From Dunaliella salina (Eukaryota; Chlorophyta; Chlorophyceae; Chlamydomonadales; Dunaliellaceae), in contig MU070338.1 of assembly GCA_002284615.2 (NCBI GenBank), positions 20,665 through 35,902 on the forward strand: a stretch of 15,238 bases of DNA. Reading direction: 5' to 3'. Within the stretch, counting starts at the first letter, position 1, and each line of letters starts with the position of its first letter. A program made the translations under genes and the position numbers. A model generated the notes under the pieces. The model made no database searches and was not told the DNA's origin. It saw only the letters and a program-made list of their open reading frames with translations. Positions 8,378 through 15,238 of the stretch are shown piece after piece.

Positions 8378-9125
8378 AAAATCATGACCATGAATGTCAG
8401 AGGCCTCTTTAAAAGTTTAAGAGCCAACAGGACCTCCGCCATTCCATAGCTACCCACAACCCAAATATTTTAGTCCTTACTGTGACCAAGCTCCGTAGAA
8501 GCAATAAGCCCCGTTCTTGGTTGGAAACGCCTCAAAAATTACAAATATTGGTCAGCTTTTGATAGGGCCGGTAGCACAACCATTTGCGTTCGTGAAACTT
8601 TAGCCCTAGCCACCCAATGATCTCCAGTATGCATCAACTCTAAGGAAAGAATTGCCTCTGTCATACTCAAGGGAGCCAATGCCAATCTTCTTCTATTAGG
8701 CACCTACCAACCATCCGGCAGCTTTCATGAAGCTCTTGTCAGCAGGAATGAAATGCAAGATTACATAAAGACTCTGCTTGACACCCATAGCAGCTGCATC
8801 CCCTTGATAATTGGTGACATGAATGCAACAGTCAGAGCTGATGACCGCTCCAGCAACACAACCTACCGGGCTGATAGAATGTACCGGGAATTTCTCCTCT
8901 CTAACAATCTATGCCCCTGCAAGGAGGAAACCTGCAGACCCTGGACCCATTGCCAAGCTACTGGCAAAGAAGTCAATAACAATACAATCTACACTTTTGG
9001 CCGCATTGATGACGTCATTCTACCCTCTGAACTTGCGAGTAAATGTTCTCCCTGTACCACCCATGAACAGGGCTCCCTTAGCGACCATGTCCCACTCATA
9101 ACTAACATACCTCTTAACATCCTTC
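8378..9125 (+). pseudogene. APE-type endonuclease domain of LINE L3
   Basis: The APE (exonuclease-endonuclease-phosphatase) domain nicks target DNA to prime reverse transcription. The start is MTMNVRGL (8389). Further blocks are ILVLTVTKLRRSNK (8467-8508), LGTYQPSGSFHE (about 8695), IIGDMNATV (GDxN; Asp codon 8816), GRIDDVILP (Asp codon 9008) and GSLSDHVPL (Asp 9083, His 9086). In the LTETK block the catalytic Glu is Val (gtg at 8482-8484). Frameshifts occur near 8420 and in 8540-8640. From 8753 the frame is open to 9754. Domain order and motifs place it N-terminal to the RT, as in L1/CR1/I-type LINEs. Confidence 0.9.
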
Positions 9126-9970
9126 AGATTCATATTCCCTTCCTAAAAGAACCACAACTCCCCACGCAAAGCCCACAAAAACTCATTGTTCGCCCTATCA
9201 GTGACTCTGACAGAACAGCATTCACACACTCCTTGCAAGACCCAGCGCATGGGGTTCCCCAAAACCTTGAAAAGTTGTTGCAAACCCTTGACCCAGCCTG
9301 TACGGAAGCCATTACATTTTTAGATGATTTAAAGAACACACCTGCCAAACAAAGCAAAAAACTTGAGACACTCTGCAATGAACCGGCCTCTGATACAGTT
9401 GAAACACTGGCAGAAGGCGTCTCTAGCCTCATTCACACTTCCTACCAAGTAGCATTGAAAGTGTGCAACACGAAGACAATCTCCTCAGACCACAACCACT
9501 TCAACCCAAGGACTACAAGCAACAAACGGAGCAACCTGAAAAAGAAGCTTTCCTTGATCAGAAACATCCAGTCTCAGCTGACCTCCCTTGCCATCAACAC
9601 AACTGACTGCACCTCCACCATTTTGAAGCAAGATAGGGGAAATGCAAACCTTAACAAAGCCACCTCCAAACTTAACAATCTTCAACCTGATATCCCTCCT
9701 CTTCCACAACTACAAAGCACTCTGAGAGTGCTAAACAGGCCATTACTTACATAGATGAAACTCTTAATAAAGACAACCACAATATTGCTCGTAAAAAGAT
9801 GCAAAAGACCATCACAATACAAACCCCAAAAAAGCACACAAGGAAAATTTTAAAGACAAGAATGCACAACTGAGAACAGGTCTCCAGGCACTCCGAGACC
9901 CAGAGACAGGTAATATTGAGACTGAACCAACGAAGCAGGTACAGATTGTTGAAAGCTATTACACACAGGC
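9126..9970 (+). pseudogene. Linker between endonuclease and RT of LINE L3
   Basis: The frame continues to 9754 through a polar, K/T/S-rich, low-complexity linker, then stops; another frame takes over from about 9853 (ALRDPETGNIETEPTKQVQI, then SYYTQALRAV), which flows into the RT. At least one frameshift lies in 9750-9850. The DPETGNIET/YYTQAL block is typical of the stretch just before RT motif 1 in LINEs. No separate domain is visible. Confidence 0.65.
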
Positions 9971-10733
9971 TTTGAGGGCAGTAAATATCAAACATGGCAA
10001 ATACCTTCCACACAAAGCCCCACGTAATTATCCCTGGGCGCAGTCAAATCATTTGCACCTTGTGCCAGACCCATTTATTCTACAGTCAAGGATTACACGA
10101 GACGAATCGGAAGGGAAGGATCAAAGAGAATGGCTCCACTCCAAAATCATGGGTAAAAGTGGCTTTAATGAATACATCAAAACCCTTAGTAATAACAAAT
10201 CACCAGGTCCAGATGGCATAGTGAGTGAGATCCTTAGAATGCTCTCCCTTAAGATCCAAGAGAGCATTCATAAGCTCTTCATCATCATGTGGGCTACGCG
10301 CCTCACCCCGGTGTCTTGGAAAATCAGTGAGACTATCCTCATTGACAAAAACAAAGGAGAGGAGACGGATATATCCTTCCACAGGCCCATTGGACTAGCC
10401 AACACGCTCTACAAACTCTGGACACGCGTGGTTGCTAATACTCTCTATGAGTGTGCAGAAGCACACTCCCTCCTGAGCTCTACACAAGCTGGCTTCCGGA
10501 ATCAAAAAGATACTATCCACCAACTCCAGAATGTCATCATGGGACTTAAAGATGCCAAAATTTTCGGAAAAGACATCTATGCCCTCATTGTAGATTTCAT
10601 CTCAGCCTTGAATACTACTGACCATGACAGGATGCTCTGGATAATGTACAATTTGGGCTTCCCCACTGATGCCATAGACACTGTCAAAATCTATATGAAA
10701 ATACCACTACTAAATACCACTATTGAAATTAAG

Positions 10734-10926
10734 AATACTTCCCACAGTCAGGTTCTAGAACCAGGTGCTTCTAGTAACCCTCAAGATCCACATTAGCATT
10801 CTCTTTTTCATACCTTGTGGTGGAGGGGGCACACGGCTCTTTTTTGAGCCAATGTGTCTCCTTTTCCTTAATTGATGTAGGGAGAGTTTCTCTGCCTACG
10901 TAGTTTTTCTTTTATTTTCTTTTTTT
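10734..10926 (+). mobile_element. Solitary 193-bp LINE 3' end inside L3 RT (fourth layer)
   Basis: This fragment starts in frame with the last residues of the LINE protein (SHSQVLEPGASSNPQDPH, stop at 10794-10796). It continues through the UTR hairpin (10828-10861) and tccttaattgatgtaggg, and ends with the tail tttttcttttattttctttttt. It matches the natural 3' end of L3 (11486-11664) closely. The RT reading stops at IEIK before it and resumes after it with RLPSGAS; ttaag borders both sides (10729-10733, 10929-10933) as a short target duplication. It has the same orientation as L3. Confidence 0.88.
10828..10861 (+). promoter_or_regulatory. Conserved 3' UTR hairpin (also at 11566, 5268 and 4323)
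   Basis: ggctc (10835-10839) pairs with gagcc (10846-10850) around a T-rich loop, and the flanking cacac pairs with tgtgt. The same position in the other copies can also fold although the bases differ: L3 itself (about 11566-11598), L2 minus strand (5301-5268, ggctcat/atgtgcc) and the solitary copy at 4261 (ggatac 4323-4328 with gtatcc 4347-4352). LINE RTs often recognise a 3' hairpin, so this is a plausible RT-binding site; that role is inferred. Confidence 0.55.
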
Positions 10927-11330
10927 ACTTAAGTGAGACTGCCTTCAGGGGCTAGTACTAAGCAAATTCACGTTGAGAGAGGTATATAGAGGTGATACAC
11001 TCTCACCCTTTCTCTTTCTCNTCTACATGGAGCCCCTCCTGCGTTGGCTGCATGTTGGGGGGCGCGGCTATAAAGATGGTTGTGTCCCAGACCAAAACAC
11101 CACCGACAACCATCTTGCAAATAACCTTAGCAGCGCTGCCTTTGCTGATGACCTCCTCTGTCCAACTAGCACAATACAAGACCTGAAAGCACAAGCCAGA
11201 AAACTCACTCTCTACTCTGACCGGGCCGCGATCATAATTTCCGGCAGCAAGACTAAAGCTACCAGCATTCTACACAGCCATTCCAAAAAAGATCACAATG
11301 GAGTAACTCCATCTCAAGCGGTGGAACTAA

Positions 11331-11535
11331 ACACACTGAGCATACCCTGAAGCAATTTAAACAACTAGGATTGGATCACCAGCGTGCCACGAAGCTTGCT
11401 CAACAACTTCATACCCATTCTGTTCAATATGCCCACAAACTAGTCACCACACGCCGCGCAATTGAAAACAAGAATATTTCCCACAGCCAGATTCTAGAGC
11501 CAGGTGCTTCTAGTAAACCTTTAAATCCACATTAG
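11331..11535 (+). pseudogene. C-terminal domain remnant of LINE L3
   Basis: The frame reads TEHTLKQFKQLGLDHQRAT, KLAQQLHTHSVQYAHKLVTT, RRAIENKNISHSQILEPGAS and SKPLNPH, stop TAG at 11533-11535. It begins in the middle of the domain found in L2 (YTEHNLKQFKQLG), immediately after the RT sequence QAVELN, so the two were joined by an internal deletion near 11327-11334. The RT frame does not continue into it: a stop is met at 11348. This is the cleanest copy of the conserved end of the family protein, and the EPGAS...PH-stop signature is shared with L2 and the solitary 3' ends. Confidence 0.82.
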
Positions 11536-11664
11536 CATCCTCTTTCCATACCTTGTGGTAGAGGGGGCACACGGCTTTTTTTGAGCCAATGTGTCTCCTT
11601 TTCCTTAATTAATGTAGGGAGAGTTTCTCTGCCTTCGTAGTTTTCTTTTCTTTTCTTTCTTTCA
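11536..11664 (+). other. LINE L3 3' UTR and pyrimidine tail
   Basis: After the stop come ccttgtggtagaggggg, the hairpin (about 11566-11598), ctccttttccttaattaatg and gagtttctctgcc, then ttttcttttcttttctttctttc. The T/C tail directly abuts the minus-strand middle domain of L2, fixing L3's 3' end. Similarity to the solitary copy at 10797-10926 is very high. Confidence 0.82.
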
Positions 11665-12117
11665 AGCATGGATTTGCAGGAAAGAAGTCCTTGTAGCACA
11701 GTGGAAAAGCTACCTGGAGCTGGTGTTGTTTTTACGTGCCTGCCAGCAAGCTTGGCCCCATAAATAGCCCTGTAGAGGATTTGGAAGCAGTTCAGGGATG
11801 TCATACCTACACATTTGCCTTGCGTATTATAAATGCAAGCCATGTGCGCCGTGTAGATTTCTGGGAGAATGAGGGGGAATGGAGTAGGAGGGGAACGGCT
11901 GTGGGATCCTGTGTCTGATGATGCTGGATGAGGGGATTGCTGGTCCATGTACTTCACGAAGTCAACCTCGCGCAGCCAATGTTTGCATGAGCCTGTAGTG
12001 TTGTGTCTGCTTGAGAATTAGTGGGGTTTGTGTCAAATGTGATTTTGTTACGCAATGACGTGCCCAGTTTTTGCTGCCACACATTGGTTGCATTAGGTTT
12101 TTCAAATCCCTGTCTTT
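11665..12117 (-). mobile_element. LINE L2, 5' arm
   Basis: Read on the minus strand from 12117: QGFEKPNATNVWQQKLGTSL (12113-12055), RNKITFDTNPTNSQADT, then ACIYNTQGKCVGMTSL (about 11850-11800), CFQILYRAIYGAKLAGRHVK and LQGLLSCKSML, ending at 11665. These are the first blocks of the middle domain; L1 has the same series at 2650-3050 (GFEEA, LRNKAYFDLGTTNPQTD, ACIDDTEGKCAG). The last block joins L2's continuation at 8274 across L3. No PHD finger precedes it, so L2 was truncated at 12117 on insertion into L1. A frameshift occurs around 11960. Confidence 0.82.
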
Positions 12118-12556
12118 CAATTACCAAATACACAACTCAGTCGCCCTGATGGCATTATCGTTCTGCCCCTTGAAGGCAAGGACTGCACGCGTCATCCAGA
12201 AGATACAAATCCCGTAGACAGAGATGTCCACCCCATTGAGCTTAGATTCTGCTTTGACACCAAGCCTGAACAAACTCTCCTCACTGCACAAAACCAACAC
12301 AAAAACACCATCAAGAGCATACGCACAAAAAATTCTTGGGGGCAGACACCTCAATAACAGAGTCACACTACATACCTTACTTCTTGGAGTTGCTGGAAAT
12401 ATCTGCAATCCATACATTACTGATCCCCTCTGTAGACTTGGCCTGACCAAAGACAAAAACCACGAAACAGCAGCAGAACTCCACCATCATGCTGCCAAGA
12501 TCCTGACAAAAATAACAGTACCATCCAATTTAGTATCTCATGCAATAGTTTTTTTG
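12118..12556 (+). pseudogene. LINE L1, right arm: C-terminal domain
   Basis: The plus strand resumes L1 with QLPNTQLSRPDGIIVLP (12118 on), VDRDVHPIELRFCFDTKPEQ (about 12208-12268) and LLTAQNQHKNTIKSIR. After a frameshift around 12340 it continues VTLHTLLLGVAGNICNP, LCRLGLTKDKNHETAAELHH and HAAKILTKI (to about 12520). The blocks parallel L2's C-terminal domain (CEDTRPEHQLNTAKQQY, ILLGVGGIIYTEH, RATELAQQLHAHS). The EPGAS end and the hairpin UTR are missing: similarity fades at about 12525 and a T7-G10 homopolymer follows at 12549-12565. L1 is more diverged from L3 than L2 is, as expected for the older host element. Confidence 0.8.
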
Positions 12557-13452
12557 GGGGGGGGGCTTAGGGTTTAGGATTGCAATCCCAATTGGTTGCT
12601 TGCAAGAAAACGAGGCGCGCAGCTGGACAGATGGCCGACAACCCGCCCGAGCCACATCAGCTTGGGTGCTCACAGCTTGCCTCCGTTGGTAGGACACACT
12701 GTTTGTGCCAGCGCTGACTGTTGGGTCTTTCCTTAATGCACGCTGTCTGTGTCCAGCGTAGACTAGTACTTGAAGTGGCGCACACCACAGCTTATGTGAG
12801 ATGAATGTCTTTACTGGTAATTACTACTTACTCCTTTATAAAGGAGGGCCAACACCTTTTTGCATGTGCTCACATTAGGCAGCACGTAGCACCCAAGGAA
12901 CCAGCCGTAGCCAGGAGATGAGCAAACACTAGCTTGCCTCTTGGGAATTGTTTGCGGGGGTTCACTGTGTGGCCTTTTTTTGATGGGGACTAGGCCTTGT
13001 ATCTGCACAGTTTTTGATTGATAGACTATCAGATGAGAATAAAGGTTCTGCGCATTTGATTCATGTGGTTGCCTGGTCAGGCTGGTGCTTCTTGGCGTTG
13101 CAGCTTCAAAATAGTGTGCAACTTACATTATAGACCTATACATGTGTTGGAAAAAAAGACTGCTGGAAGCCTGCATTACCTGTCCAGAAAGAATTTCGAA
13201 ACGTTGAGATTCATATACCTCATGATAACATTGACCCTTTGAGGCCCATGTGCCCTCCCGCAGTGTTCGGCAGGCTTCGATAGTACAAATCACGGTAATA
13301 CCCAGTAACCCATTTTATCTTACTTTCCGACTTAAGCCCGGCTATCTGAGCTCGATCCGCGTAATACGGAACACAGATGAACTCACACCCACAGACGCAT
13401 GGTTGTGGGGATATTGAATTCATATTGAATGATTGAGTTTACACAGCGTGTC
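12557..13452. other. Intergenic stretch, no gene supported
   Basis: A G10 run (12556-12565) is followed by one and a half plant-type telomere units (ttagggtttagg), too little to be an interstitial telomere array. Beyond that I see no LINE blocks, tRNA or convincing reading frame. A minus-strand frame at 13220-13423 (67 codons) has unremarkable composition and no motif; it could be an exon but I cannot support it. A 9-bp direct repeat atattgaat lies at 13411-13419 and 13422-13430, upstream of the gene at 13491. Confidence 0.45.
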
Positions 13453-13464
13453 TTAAAATATAAT
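13453..13464 (+). promoter_or_regulatory. Possible TATA-like element upstream of the gene at 13491
   Basis: ttaaaatataat lies 27-38 bases before the ATG in an otherwise mixed sequence. If used, the 5' UTR would be only a few bases, which is unusual, so this may be a chance A/T run or the transcription start may lie further upstream. Confidence 0.2.
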
Positions 13465-13490
13465 CAGCTAGTTTTTATTGGTGTGGTGCG

Positions 13491-13983
13491 ATGCAGGCAC
13501 CCGTGCTCCTCTGCCCCAGTAGTAGTAGCAGGATACCTGGCCCCATCCAGGCAACTAGTTGTAGGAGCAGTAGTCAAGCCCTGCATTTCAGATGTATAGA
13601 GCAGCACAATGGCCTCCTACATGGAAGGCATACAACACAAAATAACGCAACCAGCCGCTCAGCTCCAGCAGCAGCTTCTACCTCAGCCAGAGAGCCGGTA
13701 GTCACCACCCTCCATCAATCAAAATCTGCTTCCAAGTGGGGCAAAGGGGGCACAGTCTTGACCAAGCTACAAAGAAGCAAAAGGGGCAAGGAGGGGGCAT
13801 TGGGTGGCGGGGGCAAGGGTGATGATGATGAGGAAGAGAAGTGGGGCATCCTGGATTGGAGCCGCTTTGAGGGATGGGACGTTCCTTGGGGAGGAGCTAC
13901 TACAGCGGGCGGCATGGCTCTGTGGTTTGGCAGCTTTGTGGCAGTGGGCTTCTTGGTAGTACCAGGGATTTATGGGGCATTAG
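13491..13983 (+). CDS. Exon 1 of a plastid-targeted CPBP/CAAX-type membrane protein (putative)
   Basis: The reading begins MQAPVLLCPSSSSRIPG. About 80 residues rich in Ser, Ala, Thr and Arg with almost no acids look like a chloroplast transit peptide. Next come a basic/Gly-rich stretch, the acidic run DDDEEE (residues 111-116), then WGILDWSRFEGWDVPWGG (118-135) and a hydrophobic segment (about 136-163). The pattern 'DW..PW, TT..GM..W..SF..vG..v.P' resembles the N-terminal part of plant/algal CPBP-family (CAAX protease-like) plastid membrane proteins; the protease motifs would lie in later exons. The exon ends at 13983 before gtgtgtgcgc, phase 1. The start is the first ATG; base use is more GC-rich than the LINE nest. 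The coding call is firmer than the family assignment. Confidence 0.55.
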
Positions 13984-14417
13984 GTGTGTGCGCAAGCATG
14001 TGCATTCTGGGTGCCTGAGTGAACTTTTTAATCAACCAGAGGCATTGTCAAGGCTGTGTGTGGTCGTTTGAATTGCTGAGCTCTGGTGAGGTTTAGGTCA
14101 AGTTTTGTTTGGCTCCCAGACGAGGCAGCTCTGTCTTTGCACTGCCTTTTTCCGCCCTTGGCAGTGGCTTGCCAAAGTACTGACAGAGTTTCCTTGCACT
14201 TGTAGAGTGTGTTTGCAGGTTTCTTTGAAAATGTAAGCTGCCAGATATATTAACAGTCAGCTTGATGGTTACAATGCTTGCCTATTCAAGCACACCTCCA
14301 AGCTCCTGGCACACTGCTCTTCTAATGCTGAACCGGATTGCTGCACATGCCAAAGTGTAAATGATAAACAGGCATTTCTACACGCATCAGATTGCACCTC
14401 TTTCCTCTTGCTCGCAG
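13984..14417 (+). other. Intron 1 of the putative CPBP-type gene
   Basis: 434 nt, from gtgtgtgcgc (13984) to a pyrimidine-rich acceptor, cctctttcctcttgctcgcag (14397-14417). Reading through instead would end the protein at 14018 right after the hydrophobic segment. Splicing gives a Gly codon across the junction and keeps the frame. The internal sequence has no other feature I can name. Confidence 0.55.
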
Positions 14418-14476
14418 GCATCAAACTCAGCGAGCTGCCTTTGCAAGACAAGTCGCAGTACGTCCTAGTCACACAG
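14418..14476 (+). CDS. Exon 2 of the putative CPBP-type gene
   Basis: The 59-nt exon completes the split Gly codon and adds IKLSELPLQDKSQYVLVTQ, followed by gtaccag as donor (14477). The block 'G...L.L..KSQY.LVTQ' fits the stretch after the first membrane segment in plant CPBP-like proteins, where an aromatic-(L/V)-(V/L)-T-(D/Q) motif precedes the next membrane helix. That independent fit in the correct frame is the main support for the splice model. Without splicing at 14477 the frame closes at 14514. Later exons cannot be placed with confidence; a possible one follows an acceptor at 14726. Confidence 0.48.
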
Positions 14477-14959
14477 GTACCAGCATTTGCTCCAGTTTTT
14501 CTCACTAGCTCTTAGGATTTGTAGATTTACTGTTAGAGGCTTGATATCTTGTAACAGAGCTTGCCTCGAGGGATGGACACATATTGCTCTCAACAGCTGC
14601 TGAGGGTTTTGGGTATGTGTAAATGAGATGGGAAAGGTACGCAAAATGAGGTGGGAATGGTATGTCGAGGATGCTGACTTGCAAGTGTGAGGAACCACAG
14701 GTGCGCACATGATAATGAAGGTGCAGCTTTTCAAGCCTCATTCCTCCCTCATTGAAGGGTTGTTCTACGGAGTTTTCAACATGAATGGCCTTCCTTGGAA
14801 TGCCATCACCAGGAATGTACACGGACATCATTGGGGTTTGAGAGTGATCAAGGCATACTGGACCTGAGAAATTTCATCTTGCATGTGGAGGAGATGCACT
14901 TCCGTTTTTGTTTCGGAACCTTTTGGGAGCTTTTGATGCAGAAAGTAAAAAGCCACCTC
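14477..14959. other. Probable intron/exon territory of the same gene, not resolved
   Basis: Two candidate phase-0 exon starts follow cag acceptors. One is at 14597 (only 16 nt, LLRVL, before gtatgtgt). The other is at 14727, opening LFKPHSSLIEGLFYGVFN and NGLPWNAITR over 48 codons to a stop at about 14870. The second has an F.P...-F-Y..-FN pattern that could follow the helix in CPBP-like proteins, but neither can be confirmed without transcript data. No LINE sequence is recognised here. Confidence 0.25.
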
Positions 14960-15025
14960 GTTGAAAATTGTTTGCTGGGCTTTCACTCCAAAGTTGAAAA
15001 TTTCTTGCTGGGCTTTCCCTCTAAA
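14960..15025. repeat. 33-bp tandem duplication, two copies
   Basis: Units 14960-14992 and 14993-15025 both begin gttgaaaatt and contain ttgctgggcttt. They differ at four positions. 33 is divisible by three, and the plus-strand frame repeats ENxLLGFxSKV twice, but that frame has no other sign of being coding. Confidence 0.9.
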
Positions 15026-15188
15026 GTGAAGCAAATGCATAACCAAACTATTTAAGGCTGACAAGGAGATGCTTGGTGCGCTGCCGCTGTCGAGGGCGTG
15101 ACTTGGTTGCTGGATGCCTGGTTGCACAGAGAGGATACCCAGTGTCTGCAGTGCAGTGGACAAGTGTGCATTCGTGCCTGAACATGCT

Positions 15189-15238
15189 TGCACGCGCGCA
15201 CACACACATGCACACACACACACACACACACACACACA
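15189..15238. repeat. (CA)n microsatellite, 50-bp alternating Py-Pu tract
   Basis: From tgcacgcgcgcacacacaca to the end of the window every step alternates pyrimidine and purine (mostly CA, with a CG run and one TG step). The tract runs off the window, so its length is unknown. Such tracts readily adopt Z-DNA under supercoiling. Minus-strand frames through it (Cys-Val repeats) are artefacts. Confidence 0.96.

Larger units (their letters stand above)
9971..11330 (+). pseudogene. Reverse transcriptase domain of LINE L3
   Basis: RT motifs in order: NNKSPGPDGI (10189-10218), RPIGLANTLYKLW (10383-10421), STQAGFRNQKDTIHQL (10480-10527), ALIVDFISALNTTDHDRML (motif A, catalytic Asp codon 10593), GDTLSPFLFL (motif B region, about 10992-11022) and AFADDLL (motif C, FADD at 11141-11152). 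After ADD come LTLYSDRAA, ISGSKTKATSILHS and HNGVTPSQAVEL. All catalytic Asp residues survive, but the gene is dead: a 193-bp LINE fragment splits it between TTIEIK and RLPSGASTKQIHVERG, a tag follows ERGI, and an N lies at 11021. The thumb is absent because the sequence jumps to the C-terminal domain at about 11330. The likely clade is a green-algal LINE of the L1/I assemblage; not settled. Confidence 0.92.
8275..11664 (+). mobile_element. LINE L3, endonuclease-RT copy nested in L2 (third layer)
   Basis: L3 begins about 100 bp before the endonuclease and ends in a (TTTTC)n-type tail at 11641-11663. The word agcat at 8270-8274 is repeated at 11665-11669, a short target duplication (imperfect outside five bases). 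Joining the two L2 arms across L3 restores the L2 reading CKSML-x-QGDQR, equivalent to the family's RYK...EGDKK stretch. L3 carries APE endonuclease, linker, RT, then an abrupt jump at about 11330 to the C-terminal domain and 3' UTR; RT thumb, PHD, middle, RNase H and knuckle are missing. It is broken by frameshifts and by insertion 10734-10926. Confidence 0.88.

Noticed and set aside
11532..11957. Single 141-codon minus-strand protein
   Set aside because: It fuses the antisense of the L3 3' UTR with the L2 middle domain; only the part above 11665 is real LINE coding sequence.
12563..12578. Interstitial telomere repeat (ttagggtttagg)
   Set aside because: Less than two TTTAGGG units; a similar chance match occurs near 1313.
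13220..13423. Minus-strand 67-codon frame as a gene or exon
   Set aside because: No motif, no clear splice or start context; cannot be supported.
14828..15237. Cys-Val-rich minus-strand reading frames
   Set aside because: They begin in the (CA)n tract; the rest shows no motif.

Overview
The window looks like nuclear DNA of a eukaryote, most likely a chlorophycean green alga. The evidence is a split gene with GT-AG intron borders and an N-terminus resembling a plastid transit peptide, long microsatellites and minisatellites, and many broken non-LTR retrotransposons (LINEs) of a kind I associate with green algae. The genus cannot be told from sequence alone. There is no operon, phage or CRISPR. 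Two unresolved bases (N) are present, at 7439 and 11021.

Layout. 1-595: a minisatellite of 86-bp units. 596-1084: unassigned, with a 20-bp perfect palindrome. 1085-1405: an old, decayed LINE 3' end on the minus strand. About 1900-12556: a nest of related LINEs. L1 (plus strand) occupies about 1905-5212 and resumes at 12118-12556. L2 (minus strand) was inserted into L1 and occupies 5213-8274 and 11665-12117. L3 (plus strand) was inserted into L2 and occupies 8275-11664. A 193-bp LINE 3' end (10734-10926) was inserted into L3's reverse transcriptase. L1 carries two more insertions: a 153-bp short element with a perfect 9-bp duplication (3253-3405), and a 197-bp minus-strand LINE 3' end (4261-4457). 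L2 carries a foreign stretch of about 500 bp with a 160-bp (CT)n tract.

How the parts fit. Pooled across copies, the family encodes an APE endonuclease, a reverse transcriptase, a C4HC3 PHD finger, a middle domain that weakly resembles a PCIF1-type adenine methyltransferase fold, RNase H, a CCHC knuckle and a conserved C-terminal domain ending in a short EPGAS...PH motif. A 3' UTR hairpin and a pyrimidine tail follow. In L1 and L2 the middle domain runs directly into RNase H, with no RT between them. L3 has endonuclease and RT followed abruptly by the C-terminal domain. The simplest reading is one long polyprotein in the order EN-RT-PHD-middle-RNaseH-CCHC-Cterm, with L1 and L2 truncated at the 5' end and L3 internally deleted. 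Every copy has stops and frameshifts, so none looks active.

12557-13452 holds nothing I can assign. From 13491 a split gene begins. Its exon 1 joins exon 2 in frame across a 434-nt intron. It probably encodes a plastid CPBP/CAAX-type membrane protein and appears to run past the exons I can place. The window ends in a 50-bp alternating pyrimidine-purine (CA)n tract.
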